In this document: piece by piece, positions 1 to 11,651 of the stretch | Layout of the letters: every line of letters starts with the position of its first letter | Numbering within the stretch: position 1 is the stretch's first letter | Assembly (NCBI RefSeq): GCF_001949145.1 | Contig: NW_019091639.1 | Coordinates: 247,053-311,052, forward strand | Origin: Acanthaster planci | Lineage: Eukaryota > Echinodermata > Asteroidea > Valvatida > Acanthasteridae | DNA: 64,000 bases | Direction: 5' to 3' | The notes under the pieces: model-generated | Told to the model about the DNA's origin: nothing | The model's database searches: none | The model's input: the letters and a program-made list of their open reading frames with translations, nothing else | Program-made: the position numbers and the translations under genes

Positions 1-1132
1 GTGCTTTGACACTGTACAGTGATCAGCCCTTTGGGATTAGAGACTGTAACCAAAGAGGAAATGTTAATCCCTCTGTTTGATTGATGGATTCCTGTGACAT
101 CATAGTCACATGATGATTCATAATGCATCCCTGATGGCTGACAGACCACACCCACTATCCAACATCTACCTAAGGCTGAATCTGAACGGCTGCAGCCATT
201 TCCCATAGACTTATGCGTAATTGGCAGCCTTAGCCAAATTAATTCAGACACAGTCTGTGGCTCATACCTTATGCATCAGTTATGTATCATTGTTGATGGC
301 TTTCAGCAGTTTACTTTTTGTGGGTGGGTGGAGCATACCTGTAGGAAGGGTGGATGGGGGTAGAATACCAGTACACTGACATCACACAGACAGTTGGGTT
401 GCTGCCAGTGGGGCACTGGGTTGCATGCATATATTATACCAGCTCACACATCAGGCTGTGTCCAAAACGGGTGTCCAGAGCTACAGCTAGGTCTGTTTTC
501 TGTGCTTCTCCGCATATTTCCAAAGGAGCAAAGACCTAGACCTACATGTAGCTCCCGGATGCAGCCTCTTTCTGTGAGAGCTGTCAGTGAGAAATATTGA
601 GGCTCTTGATTGGTCAACAGCCGTCTACTGACTCGACTGCAGTTGCTAAAGACCTGCTGATTGGCCACAGTTTCCGCGTCCAGATGCTGATTCATTCTGT
701 GTGCAGCATTCTGCTGAATCAGCCTATACCGTATCTCTCAGACAATATAGTCTACATGTGGTTTCAAGTGCCAATGCTATTGAACTTTTAAAAGAAATTT
801 CTCACTTAGTGTTGTAGTTTGTACATTTTGAAAGATTCCTATGAATATGCTCACAGAATTGGAGTAAATGAATAAGTTTTTGATAAACTTCTCAAGTACA
901 TGTATGTTTGCTTAAACAACTCAACCTACATTTACCAGCATACCGGTATGTCCATGGAAAATCAAACTTGGCTTTAAGTCGTATCTACATTAAATGACTG
1001 AGCTGTGGTTGTACATGTAACCGAAAACATGTGAAATTCACCTGCTACTCTCCAGTGACTTCCATAGGGAGGTGTATTGATCTTAGCCATAGCCATAACG
1101 TTCCTACACGGCTTATCTTTTGTCTCATCCAG
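1..1132. other. 5' part of window: presumed USF intron, no exon seen
   Basis: No exon or RNA gene could be supported here. The USF exon at 1133 is an internal exon opened by a splice acceptor, so this stretch should be intron of that gene (inference). The upstream USF exons, which carry the start codon and the N-terminal activation region, were searched for by eye and not found, so they lie left of the window. Short open frames at 354-791 on both strands overlap each other and resemble no protein family I know. Confidence 0.5.
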
Positions 1133-4100
1133 GTCATTCAGAGTCCATTCAGTAATGGTGAGAGTCCGACCTCAGACGCACCTGCTGGCGAGACCAGATT
1201 TACCTATTTCCCCACCTCTGCCGTGGTCACCGATCCTAGCATCATCACACAACAAGCCGAGGCATCTCTAGCAAATGCCTCCGCATCAGGAGGTCAGCTT
1301 TCATCTTATTCTTACTTAAGAAAATTTGTACAAAATTGTGCAAGTAAGTCTTAACTGAACCAATTTTAATCACTTTCTGCCTGGGACTCTGGGATCGGAG
1401 ACGTATGGTTTATATGGGTGGCCGGGATCTCCGAACTCGGACAAAGGAAACAGGGCCCTGTAACAAAAGACCGTACTACGAACAAAAGGCCAGGCTGCTG
1501 GGCATTACCGACATTTTTCACTCTCGAAATTGGTGAAAATCCAGCCTTGTTTTGAAACCGTATACCAGGGTTTGGGGCATTGAGAGCGAGCGGATTACCA
1601 CTGGGGACAAAAGCGCTCCACCACCGCAGCGATGAGCCACACAGCACCGCTGCACACTAATCTGGCCCCTATTGAAAAGAGGTCAGCAGTGCACTAAGCC
1701 AGGTTCGTGAACAAAAGACAGTTATACAATACTGCACAATCTGGGCTCTGTTTACAAGGCTGCTGGCCTGGCTGAAATACTCGAGCGTCAATGAAGGTCA
1801 CCTGTCAACTTAGAGTAGTGCTTAAAGATTACTTGGTGCGGCTATAAACGACCGTTAAATGAAATGGTGAATTTTTGAAGGATTTTGAAAACGGAAAAAA
1901 TGATAGTCATGCCGGCCCAGCATCATCAACATTGAAAAATGCCCCGGCATGAAGTGGTTAAAGTAATATTTTAAAAATAACGCTGCATAACACAGACCCA
2001 GACATTTTCAAAGTCATATCACCCAAGTGTAGCGTTTCCTTATCATTCGTTCCCCTGGATTGTATCGGATTAACTGCCAAAAAGGGCATAGATCAACTTT
2101 GATCAACTTTTCAATGATGGAAGTGTATTTTTCAGTACGTCTTGTCATTTTTCCAGGTCAGTTTTACGTGATGATGTCACCTCAAGATGTGTTGCAAGGA
2201 GCTGCCCAGAGAACCATTGCCCCAAGAACACACACATTCACTCCGTAAGTCACGGGAAGAGGGTCAAAGTTGAATCCGGGGCCCGGGTGTGAGTAGACAT
2301 GGGGAAGGAGTGGAACCTAGCGGTAAAGGCTTGACTCAAGCTTAGGGAGTTAGGGGTTTGAATCCAGCTGCTGACCATACATTGTGTCCTTGGGCAAGCC
2401 ACTTTACTCCCATTTGCGTCTCACCATCCAGGAGTGTGAATGGATACGTACATGTGTACATTAGCTTGGGAGCAACCTGCCGTAGACTGGCAGGAAAACA
2501 ATTTATATTATCACTTATTTTATACCAATGAAGTCAGAGATAAGCCTGGCTGGTAGATTATTGGCTTGTGATTGATCCGTCTGTGCAGGGGGACTGTACA
2601 TTTTATGCAGATGGTATTATTTTGTCACCTCATGGAGGCCAAGAAAGGACTCACCCTGGCATGTATTAGTTCACTCGTGCACGTATAGGCCTGCCAACAT
2701 TGAGTGAGAGTTGAGTGTGAAAACAGTTGTTGTCATAGTGTTGGAAGTTGGTGTCAGACACGACTGTATATATGCTTTATGCACAAACCCTCGTGACATC
2801 ACTGCTGCAATACCAGTCTGTCAAATTATTTGTTCTTCACCAGATGAAAAAAATCACGTTTCAGACCTTGTTTTGGGTATGGAAACGTCTTGTACATGTT
2901 CAATATATATGTTGGCCTGCAGGGCTCAACTTATTCTAAATACTTCTTGTTGATAGCATATAGAATGCTCTGTGAATTTTTATTTAACTGAAAACTGCAA
3001 ATTTGAGGTTGTTAGAATAAGGCAGACAGAAATATAGCCAGGATTTGAAAAAATATCTTGTGATCTTTGCTAGACTGTACTGTTTGAGAGGGGATGACTG
3101 ACGTACCAACCAAAATGTTTCTGTCTTTTCCATCAATGTAGTAAAATTGATGGAGCCCGCACAGCGAGGGACGACAGGAGAAGAGCGACACATAATGAAG
3201 TGGAACGCCGGAGGAGAGACAAGATTAATAACTGGATTGTTAAACTTTCCAAGCTGGTTCCTGAATGTGCTGCGGACCAAGGCAAATCACAGGTAAGAAT
3301 GACAAAGCGACCCCTTTCTCTTCCACCAGGATAACATTCTGCTGGGGGAATTACACAGGTCACAGTAAAAGGTTTTAGGCTGCTCTTAATGTGCAGTGCA
3401 GTATAACGTCTAGCTACAGTGGAAGATTACATTTGGAGTGGTTTTGCCAGGAAAGAGGGTAAGTGTGATGCATAGGTTTAATTGCAACATCATATGTAAC
3501 TTAATAACGATGTGTGCTTGAACATAGTTGGCATATCTTACTCCCTGTGCCTGTGACGTCACATGAAATTGCATAATGCAGAAAATAGTCATTTTTCACT
3601 AGTTCTGTAAATTTATTCGGCCTTGCCTGACTACCAGTATGTGGAAACAAGATCTGCAATTTGTGAACTAAAACAAGATTAGGAGTTTATTTCAAATTTT
3701 TATTGGATAATGTTGAGTTGGATTATTACTGTCGTTGGTTACAATGTTGAATTGCGAAATGTTTGATACATGTCGCACAAAACAAAAATGGTGGACTAAC
3801 TGATGACGGCAGACAGCAAAATGTATTACAGTGTACATGTATATGCATTATCTCTCTTTTCAGTAACCTTGTCGTCTGAAGCTTTTTCCCAATTGTTCCA
3901 AGAGATTGACCCAATCTCTCACTTTGGTTTCTTTTTCATTTCTTTAACTTCACCAGCAGAGCAAAGGTGGTATTTTATCCAAAACCTGCGATTACATCAT
4001 CGACCTGAGAACCTCAAATGCCCGCATGGCTGAAACAGTCAAGGAGCACGAACGCATCTCTGTTGACAACGAGTTGCTACGGCAACAGGTGGAGGAACTC

Positions 4101-4181
4101 AAGAACGAGAACACTCTCTTGAGGGCGCAATTGCAGCAGCACGGAATTGAAATTGTCAGTGCTACTATGGACAACTCCTAA
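1133..4181 (+). CDS. USF1: Upstream stimulatory factor (USF), bHLH-leucine zipper transcription factor, 3' part
   Basis: Four coding exons give the last 206 residues: 1133-1292, 2157-2244, 3142-3292 and 3960-4181 (or 3957-4181). All have GT/AG borders and the phases fit. Exon 1 reads like the USF segment ending in ETRFTYFP. Exon 2 is the USF-specific region (QFYVMMSPQDVLQG, then IAPRTHTFTP). Exon 3 is the basic region and helix 1 with HNEVERRRRDKINNWI, including the His-Glu-Arg residues that contact the E-box CACGTG. Exon 4 carries the loop, helix 2 and a leucine zipper (ISVDNELLRQQVEELKNENT), and ends shortly after HGIEI as vertebrate USF does. USF acts in the nucleus as a dimer on E-boxes. 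Vertebrate USF1 and USF2 cannot be told apart here, and an invertebrate probably has one gene. The 5' exons are outside the window. Confidence 0.95.
1370..1957. mobile_element. piggyBac-like non-autonomous element (TTAA-flanked MITE), copy 1
   Basis: A 588-bp element lies in the USF intron between exons 1293 and 2157. It is flanked by TTAA at 1366-1369 and at 1958-1961, and its ends are inverted (TCACTTTCTGCCTGGG on the left; the right end read in reverse starts CCACTTCATGCCGG). The interior matches copy 2 at 32687-33203 in reverse orientation, for example AACAAAAGACCGTACT here against AACAAACGACCGTACT there. It encodes no long protein. TTAA target duplication is the hallmark of piggyBac-type transposition (family knowledge); assignment to that superfamily is inferred from target and length only. 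Confidence 0.75.
2310..2510 (+). mobile_element. tRNA-derived SINE (family 1), plus strand
   Basis: In USF intron 2. A pol III B-box-like sequence GGTTTGAATCC lies at 2355-2365, with a degenerate A-box-like stretch about 45 bases upstream. It is followed by the family-1 body CCTTGGGCAAGCCACTTTAC, also seen with variations at 22590-22770, 37240-37400 and 41335-41480. The 3' limit is approximate. Confidence 0.65.
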
Positions 4182-6235
4182 GACTGTGATATAATATACT
4201 GACGTATATATTGCAGTGTGTAATATACTGACACTCAGCATATCATATACTGATATGATATAGTGAGTGCTGGATGACCTCCAAGGGAACATAAGAGGCA
4301 ATGGTACAAAAATCTGGAGGTGTTCCTGAAAGGCCTGGAGTTTTGTAGAAGCTGTTATTTGCTTGGCTTACCACGCTGCATCAATAGCTATTTGACATGC
4401 ATTAGAAAATTAGTGTAAGGGATTGGCTCACAAGTTGGAATGTTTCTGTTCCTTTTTAGGAATACTCCATTTGTTATATGGCACATTCAGGCATCTGGAG
4501 ATGCATGAGCATTCAGAGATACATGTAATTCCATTTAAAAGTATCTGTCTATACAAGGTCATCCCTTTTACAAAATGCGTGTGCGATCCAAATTGTTCCA
4601 AAACAGCATTCTTGTCAAAGGCGTAATGAGTTCAGGTGTGAAATGACTGATCTCAAGAAAAATTCCATCATTGAATGACAATATAAAACACGAAACACAA
4701 AATTTTAAGATGAGGTCTTTTTCGGTTTGCAACTTTTCCATGCAGGGCATGTGTTGTAGTTTGAATCACGTTATTAGAGAGAAAGTGGTAAGTTGTAACA
4801 ATTATTTTTTTACAGTTATTTGTGGTACGTTCTGGTCTTGATTCAAGTTGTTATTGTTGACTTGAAAAATCACATTCAACAGCATCTGTGTGTTAAGTTG
4901 TGGTTTTTTATTTTTAGATTTTACACCTTTTTGTAGATCTTTTAGAGTAGTAGCAACGACAGCAAACTTTAGTTTCTGGTTCCAGGTTTTTGATTTCAAA
5001 TACCTGCAAGACAGCAAGACTGATTCTTTTGTTCATGTTTTCCCTCAAAACTCAATATGGTTCCTTTGTTTTATCCTATTAAATAATTTTGTAGGAGCCA
5101 AAATTATTTGTGTAAATACTTATGAGAGTAATATTTTTCCAAGCAAAGTGCTCACACTACAGTGAACCACACACATTTTTTGTCATTCTTTAAGTTTATT
5201 TGACATGTACGTGTATGTGTAGCTGTTAGAGATTTGCCACATGTTGATACATTGTTGAAGATGCATACAAATCACAGCCTGTTGTTTCCAATATCCCCTC
5301 AGATTCCCTCAATAGCTCATCATTCCTTATTAAGTGCAAGATTGTCTTGCAAAATATTTTCATATTGAGACCATTTTGAATTTTCATATAGCATACTAGA
5401 CCAGTTTGGTTCGTGTTACATTTCTTGCCTTTCATCTTTGTGGTCTGAGGTTCCAATCCCACCTTTTATTAATCTGTGGGTTTCCTTTTAGAGTATTTTT
5501 CTGGTGCATCTTTCAAATTTTCTCCTTGGCCATCGATCCACAGGTTTTTCCGGAATGCTTGGCCAAAGGACTTCTTGATTCTGTTTCCAGTAACACAGTG
5601 AAAAGTTAAAAATTATAAATTGCCGGTCAAGTTGAATGAGAAAAAAGAAATGAAGAATGAATGAGAAATGGAGTACTGCATGGCAGTCATATTACTGGTG
5701 TAGAGTCGCATTATCGCACGCAGTCGAGGTTTTGTGGCTGTGGAGCCATTTATTTATATACACTATTATATAGCAGAACTACCGCTACAGAGCCGTTACA
5801 GAGTAATACTATGACTGTAAAATACGGCTGCAATCATTTGCTGCTAGTAAGTTAAGATAGAACTGCATTACGGCTACAGAGTCGTTTCAAGGTTGCTGAG
5901 CAGTTCATGGCTACGGCTACGGCCACACAGCCAAAGCAAGACAAGATCATTAATGTAATTTTATTCGCAAGGTTACTTTCTCTCCACTTGGTATTAGAAG
6001 TTAAGAAAGGTAGAATGTAGAATTGTGTACATGTTAACTCGGATGTGTCTGGTATACATAGCCTCATTCCGGAAGGAAGTTTTAGTTTCGAAATCACATT
6101 CAAAGTAATTTTACCGTTGGCGTGTGAATATGAAATAAGATTGTACAGTTTAAATTAATTTAAAGATAACTTTTTCAAAACGGTATTGATATTGATATTT
6201 GAAAGAGGGTTAAGGGATTTTGACTATTGAATAAA
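4182..6235 (+). other. USF 3' untranslated/downstream region with poly(A) signal
   Basis: No coding exon is visible after the USF stop codon at 4179-4181. The first AATAAA hexamer on this strand is at 6230-6235, which would give a 3' UTR of about 2 kb. This is inferred, and an earlier non-canonical site such as ATTAAA near 5078 could be used instead. The sequence is AT-rich with scattered CATGTA motifs. Confidence 0.4.
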
Positions 6236-7199
6236 ACAATGCTGTACAGGTTGAGAGGCATGAAGTTGTACAGTGCTGTTTTGGCTGGTTTCAAAATATA
6301 AATATTTGTAAATATTTGTTCCCGATTTCCCTGTTTTTTTATCGAAATGGAACATTGCTCCTGTGCATGATAATTAATGCTTTTTGCCGATGTTCAACTT
6401 CGATCAAACGTATTGATAATTTCCCTCTCAAAGTTGGTGATTATTTAATAAATAAGCAAACGATTTGCCGGAGATATTGCTTGAGGATAAAGAACGGATA
6501 TTGGAATGTTCTCAGCAAATTGGAATTCATGCCGTGCACTGTAAAATGGGGAATGACCTCTCGATTGTCAAAAGAAACCCACAAGTCCTTCTCGCCAGTA
6601 TCCCGAATTCACAGTACAAAACGGGGGAAATTAACAACGAAATACAATAAAAGAAACTTGATTCGGTTCCGTCGCATAAGGACGGTAACCATCGTAACCG
6701 TCAAAAATCAGAAACTCAACATCCAAGTTGGAGGACCGTGTCGATACCGAATTTCGAAATCCGCGAGAGACGTGTACATGTATCCGCCCCACTCATTATG
6801 AAACTGTTTTCGTAAGGTTAACCAGGGAATCTTCTCTTTTCCCTACAGCTTCCCAAATGATTGATTTGCGCTGTTTTTATTTCAAGCTCGTAACAACACC
6901 AACAGGTAGCAAAGGCGGGGGTGGGGGTTAGGAGTGACAATGCAACAGACTCTTGGGGAAATTTATCATTAAAACCTAGACGATGCCAATAACAGTAACA
7001 CCGGCCATAATAGCCAAAATGCAAAATCGGGATGGTGTAAATATAAACCCTTTACCGAAATATGGTGAACAAAGATGATAAAAGCTTTTAAAACTAGTTG
7101 TATTACAGTCTAGGTATTACCAATACAGTTTTATTGGTCTTTTCAAACGTTCGTTTTTTGTTTTGTTTTTTTTAATTTACAGTATGAAGACTGAGCTTT

Positions 7200-7385
7200 T
7201 GCTGACTTTTGCGCGCGAAACAACAGAAAAAAGAAAAACTCGCTATCCGGTTCTAAGTGTGACGTCACTTCACTTTAAACCACTGCACTGCACTGCTGTT
7301 TACATGGAACCGGAAGTTACCGCACAACTTCAGCGATCGTCCAATGGGAGCCTGCAAATCGTGGCGCGTCCGCATGTATGACGAA
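7200..7385. promoter_or_regulatory. Promoter-like block with full CRE, ETS and CCAAT motifs
   Basis: A full cAMP-response element TGACGTCA is at 7260-7267 inside the larger palindrome GTGACGTCAC. An ETS-type CCGGAAGT lies near 7310 and a CCAAT box near 7339, and the block is richer in CpG than its surroundings. No transcript start or coding exon could be tied to it. It may be a distal promoter of the IkB-zeta-like gene or an enhancer. Confidence 0.35.
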
Positions 7386-9429
7386 GTCACTTATAACGAA
7401 CTGGACAAACGAATTTGTCATAGAACTGTATGGAAATTATACAGAATTATCAGAAACAATTATCACTAAGCCATTTACTAAGCAGATAATACTCCTTGAA
7501 TGTATGTACGGTGGAAAAGGTTTACTCGATTAGGAACCAGTCATAAAACTTGTCTTGCTAAGCACTTTTCCTTGCTCGGGAACTGCACGACATGGACCTT
7601 GTCTTTCGTTTTTTTTCCCTGTAGGTTGAAATAACTTCTAAACTTCCTGTGTGTTACCATAGAGGGTCCTTCCTCTTTGGTGTTACACTGTCGATTTTCG
7701 GGTTCGCTGTTTGTTGTTTTATAGTCATATCCTTATTCATTTGCCTTCAAACCGATTGGTTAATTAAGAGTACTGAGTGGTTACCTAGGGCGACCATGTA
7801 GTCAAAGCTGTCATGAAAACATTAATGACGCTCGTACCTAACCGTTTCCGTGTCATGACATAATGCAGTCTATGCAAGTTGGTAAAATAAAAGTTGTATG
7901 CTGTGAAAGCAAAATAACTGACTAGTTTTTGTCGACGCACTTCTATTTTCACCGAAACCTCACGTGCATAAGGTATTTCGGTGGTGCCAGGATTTTTTGG
8001 GGACGGGGTTATCATCGGTAGCAACCTGACAAGCCATTTTTGTTTTGTTTTGTTTTGATTTTTTTTGGGGGGGGGAGGATTAGATTCCATGTTTTTTTTT
8101 TCAAGTTAACTGATCATTATTCAGTCCAATTCAACTTGGTTTTATTTCTGAGACATGGTCTATAGTCTTGAGACTAACATAGCCGGTTTACATTGCGGTA
8201 ATCTTACATTACAGCAATTGACATTTAATTTTACATTAAACAAAAAACAAGCAAACAATACAGACATTGCCATCTTCTGTTCAAAAGGTAATCTCATGTT
8301 GAAACAGTAATATTATTTTGAAAAAATTAAAAATAGTAAGGCACACACAGTTAGGGTAATTACGAGAAAAAAGTTATTTGAAGGTTGACAGGATCCATCC
8401 CCTAAAAATTATTCAATTAAAAAAACTCACACTAGAAGATGGCAAAATTAAATAAAAGAGACAACGTCATACCTTGGAAATAAGGCAGTTGTAAAATTTA
8501 ATCGATCCTATCACATATTAAATACATATAGACCTGGCGACATGTGGCAAAATTTAAATCCTCGATAAAATATAATTCCTCAAACACGTGTTATGTCATT
8601 CTAAAATGATTTAGGTAAAATGTTTATGAATAGAATACAATATAAGAACAAACAAATGTACAAATATGTTAGAGTGCTGACTTTAATAGTGTCATTAATG
8701 CTCGGATACTGGATGATTGATATCTCTGAGTGGATGTGGCGAGAGTTTCTACGTCCAGTTCGAGAGATCGAGAGACTCAGCCGACATTCAAGGGGGAGCA
8801 AATTGCGATATCTTGTGGAATAGAGGAGCGACTCAGCGAAATCAGTAAGTATTTCAGTCATTCGAGAGGCAAGGAAAAAAATGCCCAGGTTGATTAACAA
8901 AGACTTCATAGCGATGCCTCTCAGGAAAACCCGGAGATCTCTACGCTGCACGGTCTCAATAACTGCCCTGTTGTGTTGTTAGACTGCTGCTCCAAACGGG
9001 CGAGCAGGATTCCATCCAAGGGCAGATGTGCACGACGTCACAGCCAGGCACCATTGTTTTCAAGATGTACTTTGCGTCGAGATGTTTATTTTAATTATGG
9101 GTTTTGCCCAATACCCTACGTATATTCATAAACACTGCATACTCAGTGCTTGTCCGAGAGCTTGCGAAAAAAAATCACCAGCTTACTCGGGTGGGACTCG
9201 AGTAAACGTCGGGTAAGGACAAAACTCGTAATTAAAATCGACAGCGTTACTCTTCTACCTGCTGAGGATGTACAGACGGTTTGATGCGCGTGAGGTCATG
9301 TGCACGGCATGAGCATCCCATCTGAGATTTGACTGCGTGATCACTCCAAGTTACCTGAGTGAGGACACAGATTCCAGAACCTGCCACTGTTCGTTGTTAT
9401 TACAGAAGGGAGATCATCACTGCAAAGGA

Positions 9430-9790
9430 AGCGGAATTCCACCACTTTGTATTTCTAAGTTTTCGTTTTCATTGAGTTTAACTGGTTCCATTCTGACAAG
9501 GCATCGATATGCATTTGTATGTCGCCAGTCCGTGGTTTGTTGGTGATTTCAGCAATGGTGAGGCGATCAACATACTTTTATCTGTTTTTAATGATCAGAG
9601 CAGCATCATTGATCATTATCGAGAAAATGACGGGACCAAGTTTGGCACCTTGTGGAACAGCACACGTCAATTCTTGTTCAGATTAAGATGAACCACAGTA
9701 TCGAACTCTGTATGTGATGCGGAAGAAAAATGGAAATAAGAGGAATGATAGCCGGAGTTGAATCCATATATGAAGTGCTGTATGGTCGAG
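9430..9790 (-). pseudogene. Decayed LINE reverse-transcriptase fragment
   Basis: Read on the minus strand, this stretch shows the core of a non-LTR retrotransposon reverse transcriptase. VPQGAKLGPVIFSIMIND is around 9657-9600, followed by a degenerate catalytic block KYVDR where active enzymes have YVDD. A stop codon stands just before that block and another follows in the thumb region (LNSMKTKT then stop). The QG.KLGP...MIND signature is typical of jockey/CR1-like elements in marine invertebrates (family knowledge). No endonuclease domain or 3' tail was seen, so this is a dead internal fragment. Confidence 0.75.
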
Positions 9791-11372
9791 CAGATCACAT
9801 GCCTTCATAAAGTGAATCTCCAGAGCTTGGTATTTTGCTCATTCAAAGGCCCTATTTTGGGGGTGGAAAGACAAGCACAGATGGGCGTTGCAAGAGGACA
9901 AGGGGTGCCGAAACACACTCCCTCCGCCCCAGAAAAAATGAGAGAAAACAAAAGCGAAAGATTTAGACATGAAACCCCCCAAAAAACATTATCCCATGCT
10001 GTATAGAGTAGTGTCAACTTAAGATTTCAGAACCAAGATGTCTGTTTATTGTGTGTGTAGAGCAGCATGCTGCTATTGTGTTGCTTATTGTCCATGTACA
10101 TTTACACTGACGCATAATCCACCATTTGGTTCCAACAAGTGAGACACTCATGTCACAATTCTCTTTAAACAACTCTGGGCCTGCTGCCGTGGATTTTTGG
10201 TTCAGGTTCTCGATAGCGCCCTCTGTACGAATGACAAAATAATTATGACTACTGTGGGCATCTTGATTATTGTTTGCCATGGGGGACATATTGGGCATTA
10301 TTCGCTGGTTCACCATCAGGCAACATCATCTCAGCCGCCGAGGCAAGACTTTCAAGCTATGAAGAAGTGATTGATTCAAGGAAAATTAAAGATCTGGTGT
10401 AGAAACTCATGCGCAGTGTAAGGGGGATAGTACAGACGTGGAATCGTTCCTTGTAATGCATGGTACTACAGTTCCTAAAAATATATATATATAATATTTC
10501 AAATTGCTTCAAGAACCATTTTTTCACAACTTGATCCAGTGGACCGGGGGCAGCCATTCTGTGACATATCCCCTAACAATACGGCTACCAGTTATATTAG
10601 CCGGCAACCATCACCAATTCCCCAGTTTAAAAAGTGCACCCTCTTTAAGTTCAATGAACTTGAATGGTATATGACATTACAGATATTAAACTAGCGTGAT
10701 AGGGTTCGCCACAAAGGTGACGGGTATAATTTACGAAATTCTCGGACGTCTCCATGGTTACGCGATAACAATAGCTTCACTTGTGATTTCTATGAAAGTC
10801 TGTAAAAAGTATGAGTGGGATAGGTGTAGCTGGCAACGGTTTCCTGGTTTCCAACGGTGGACGGCGCGGGGGCATAGGTACGTGTGAACTCTCCGCGCAG
10901 GTTAAATTATAAACATCAGACGCCCTAGAAATATGTTTAAAGATTGACTAAGTGTAATTTCATATGTTGTCATTCTAACCAAGCTGTGAACACGGTGGAC
11001 TTCCGAAAGGAATGCGAGCCGATTTCCGTTCAAAATTGTACTCCACCAGGTGAATCTGCCGAGTGGCCCCTCGGTACGGTCGATCGGATGTGTGGGCTTA
11101 GTTGATCATGATTTTCTTCGAAGCACATGCGCACATGCACCACCCTCGTCAAAAGTCCCCCCCCCACTGTACTTGACCATGGCATTTACAACTCTTACAG
11201 TAAAAGGTTATTGCAATGTATCATAATACATGAAGTTACACTGCGAATTCACAACTTGAACTCATGCAGGCTGGCTTGTGCCCGAGTTAAACACCATTCT
11301 CAGTGCCTGTTATTGTTCGTTGCTCTCAATGATTGTATGCGCACAATGAGTGAGGTCACGAAAAACGCCAAG

Positions 11373-11382
11373 GGAAAACCCC
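11373..11382 (-). promoter_or_regulatory. NF-kB (kB) site in the IkB-zeta-like promoter
   Basis: The minus strand reads GGGGTTTTCC, a full match to GGGRNNYYCC. It lies about 270 bases upstream of the start codon at 11652, in the presumed promoter. Vertebrate IkB genes, NFKBIZ included, are induced by NF-kB through such sites (established knowledge); the functional role here is inferred. Confidence 0.5.
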
Positions 11383-11651
11383 TAAAATTTCCAAATAATT
11401 TATGAATATTCATCACTATAGTCTCACGCAGTGCTAGCCAATCAGAGCCTTTTCTCAGTATCAACTGCGTCATATCGGCGCAGTACTATCACCCAGTTCT
11501 CGTGCATCGTGACCTTAGACGCTTAGCCATTTGTGATGCATTTTTGAGCTGCTGCCCCGAACTTCCGAAACAGGAACCGACCCTTTTGGGGCTTTTTTGG
11601 CGACGACTTCGCGACTTACTTTACATTGACTTCCGTTCTGAGAATTTCAGG

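Larger units (their letters stand above)
6236..11400. other. Intergenic region between USF and the IkB-zeta-like gene
   Basis: No multi-exon gene could be assembled on either strand. A 161-codon open frame at 6316-6801 has no recognisable domain and no neighbouring exon. The region holds a CRE/CCAAT/ETS-site block (about 7200-7380), a low-complexity T/G tract near 8035-8100 and a decayed LINE reverse-transcriptase fragment (about 9430-9790, minus strand). The rest is unremarkable. Confidence 0.45.

Noticed and set aside
6316-6801. 161-codon plus-strand open frame downstream of USF
   Set aside because: No domain, no neighbouring exons, no conserved motif; composition like surrounding DNA.
8601-8951. 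116-codon minus-strand open frame
   Set aside because: Resembles possible LINE-tail text only vaguely. No reverse-transcriptase or endonuclease motif could be identified.
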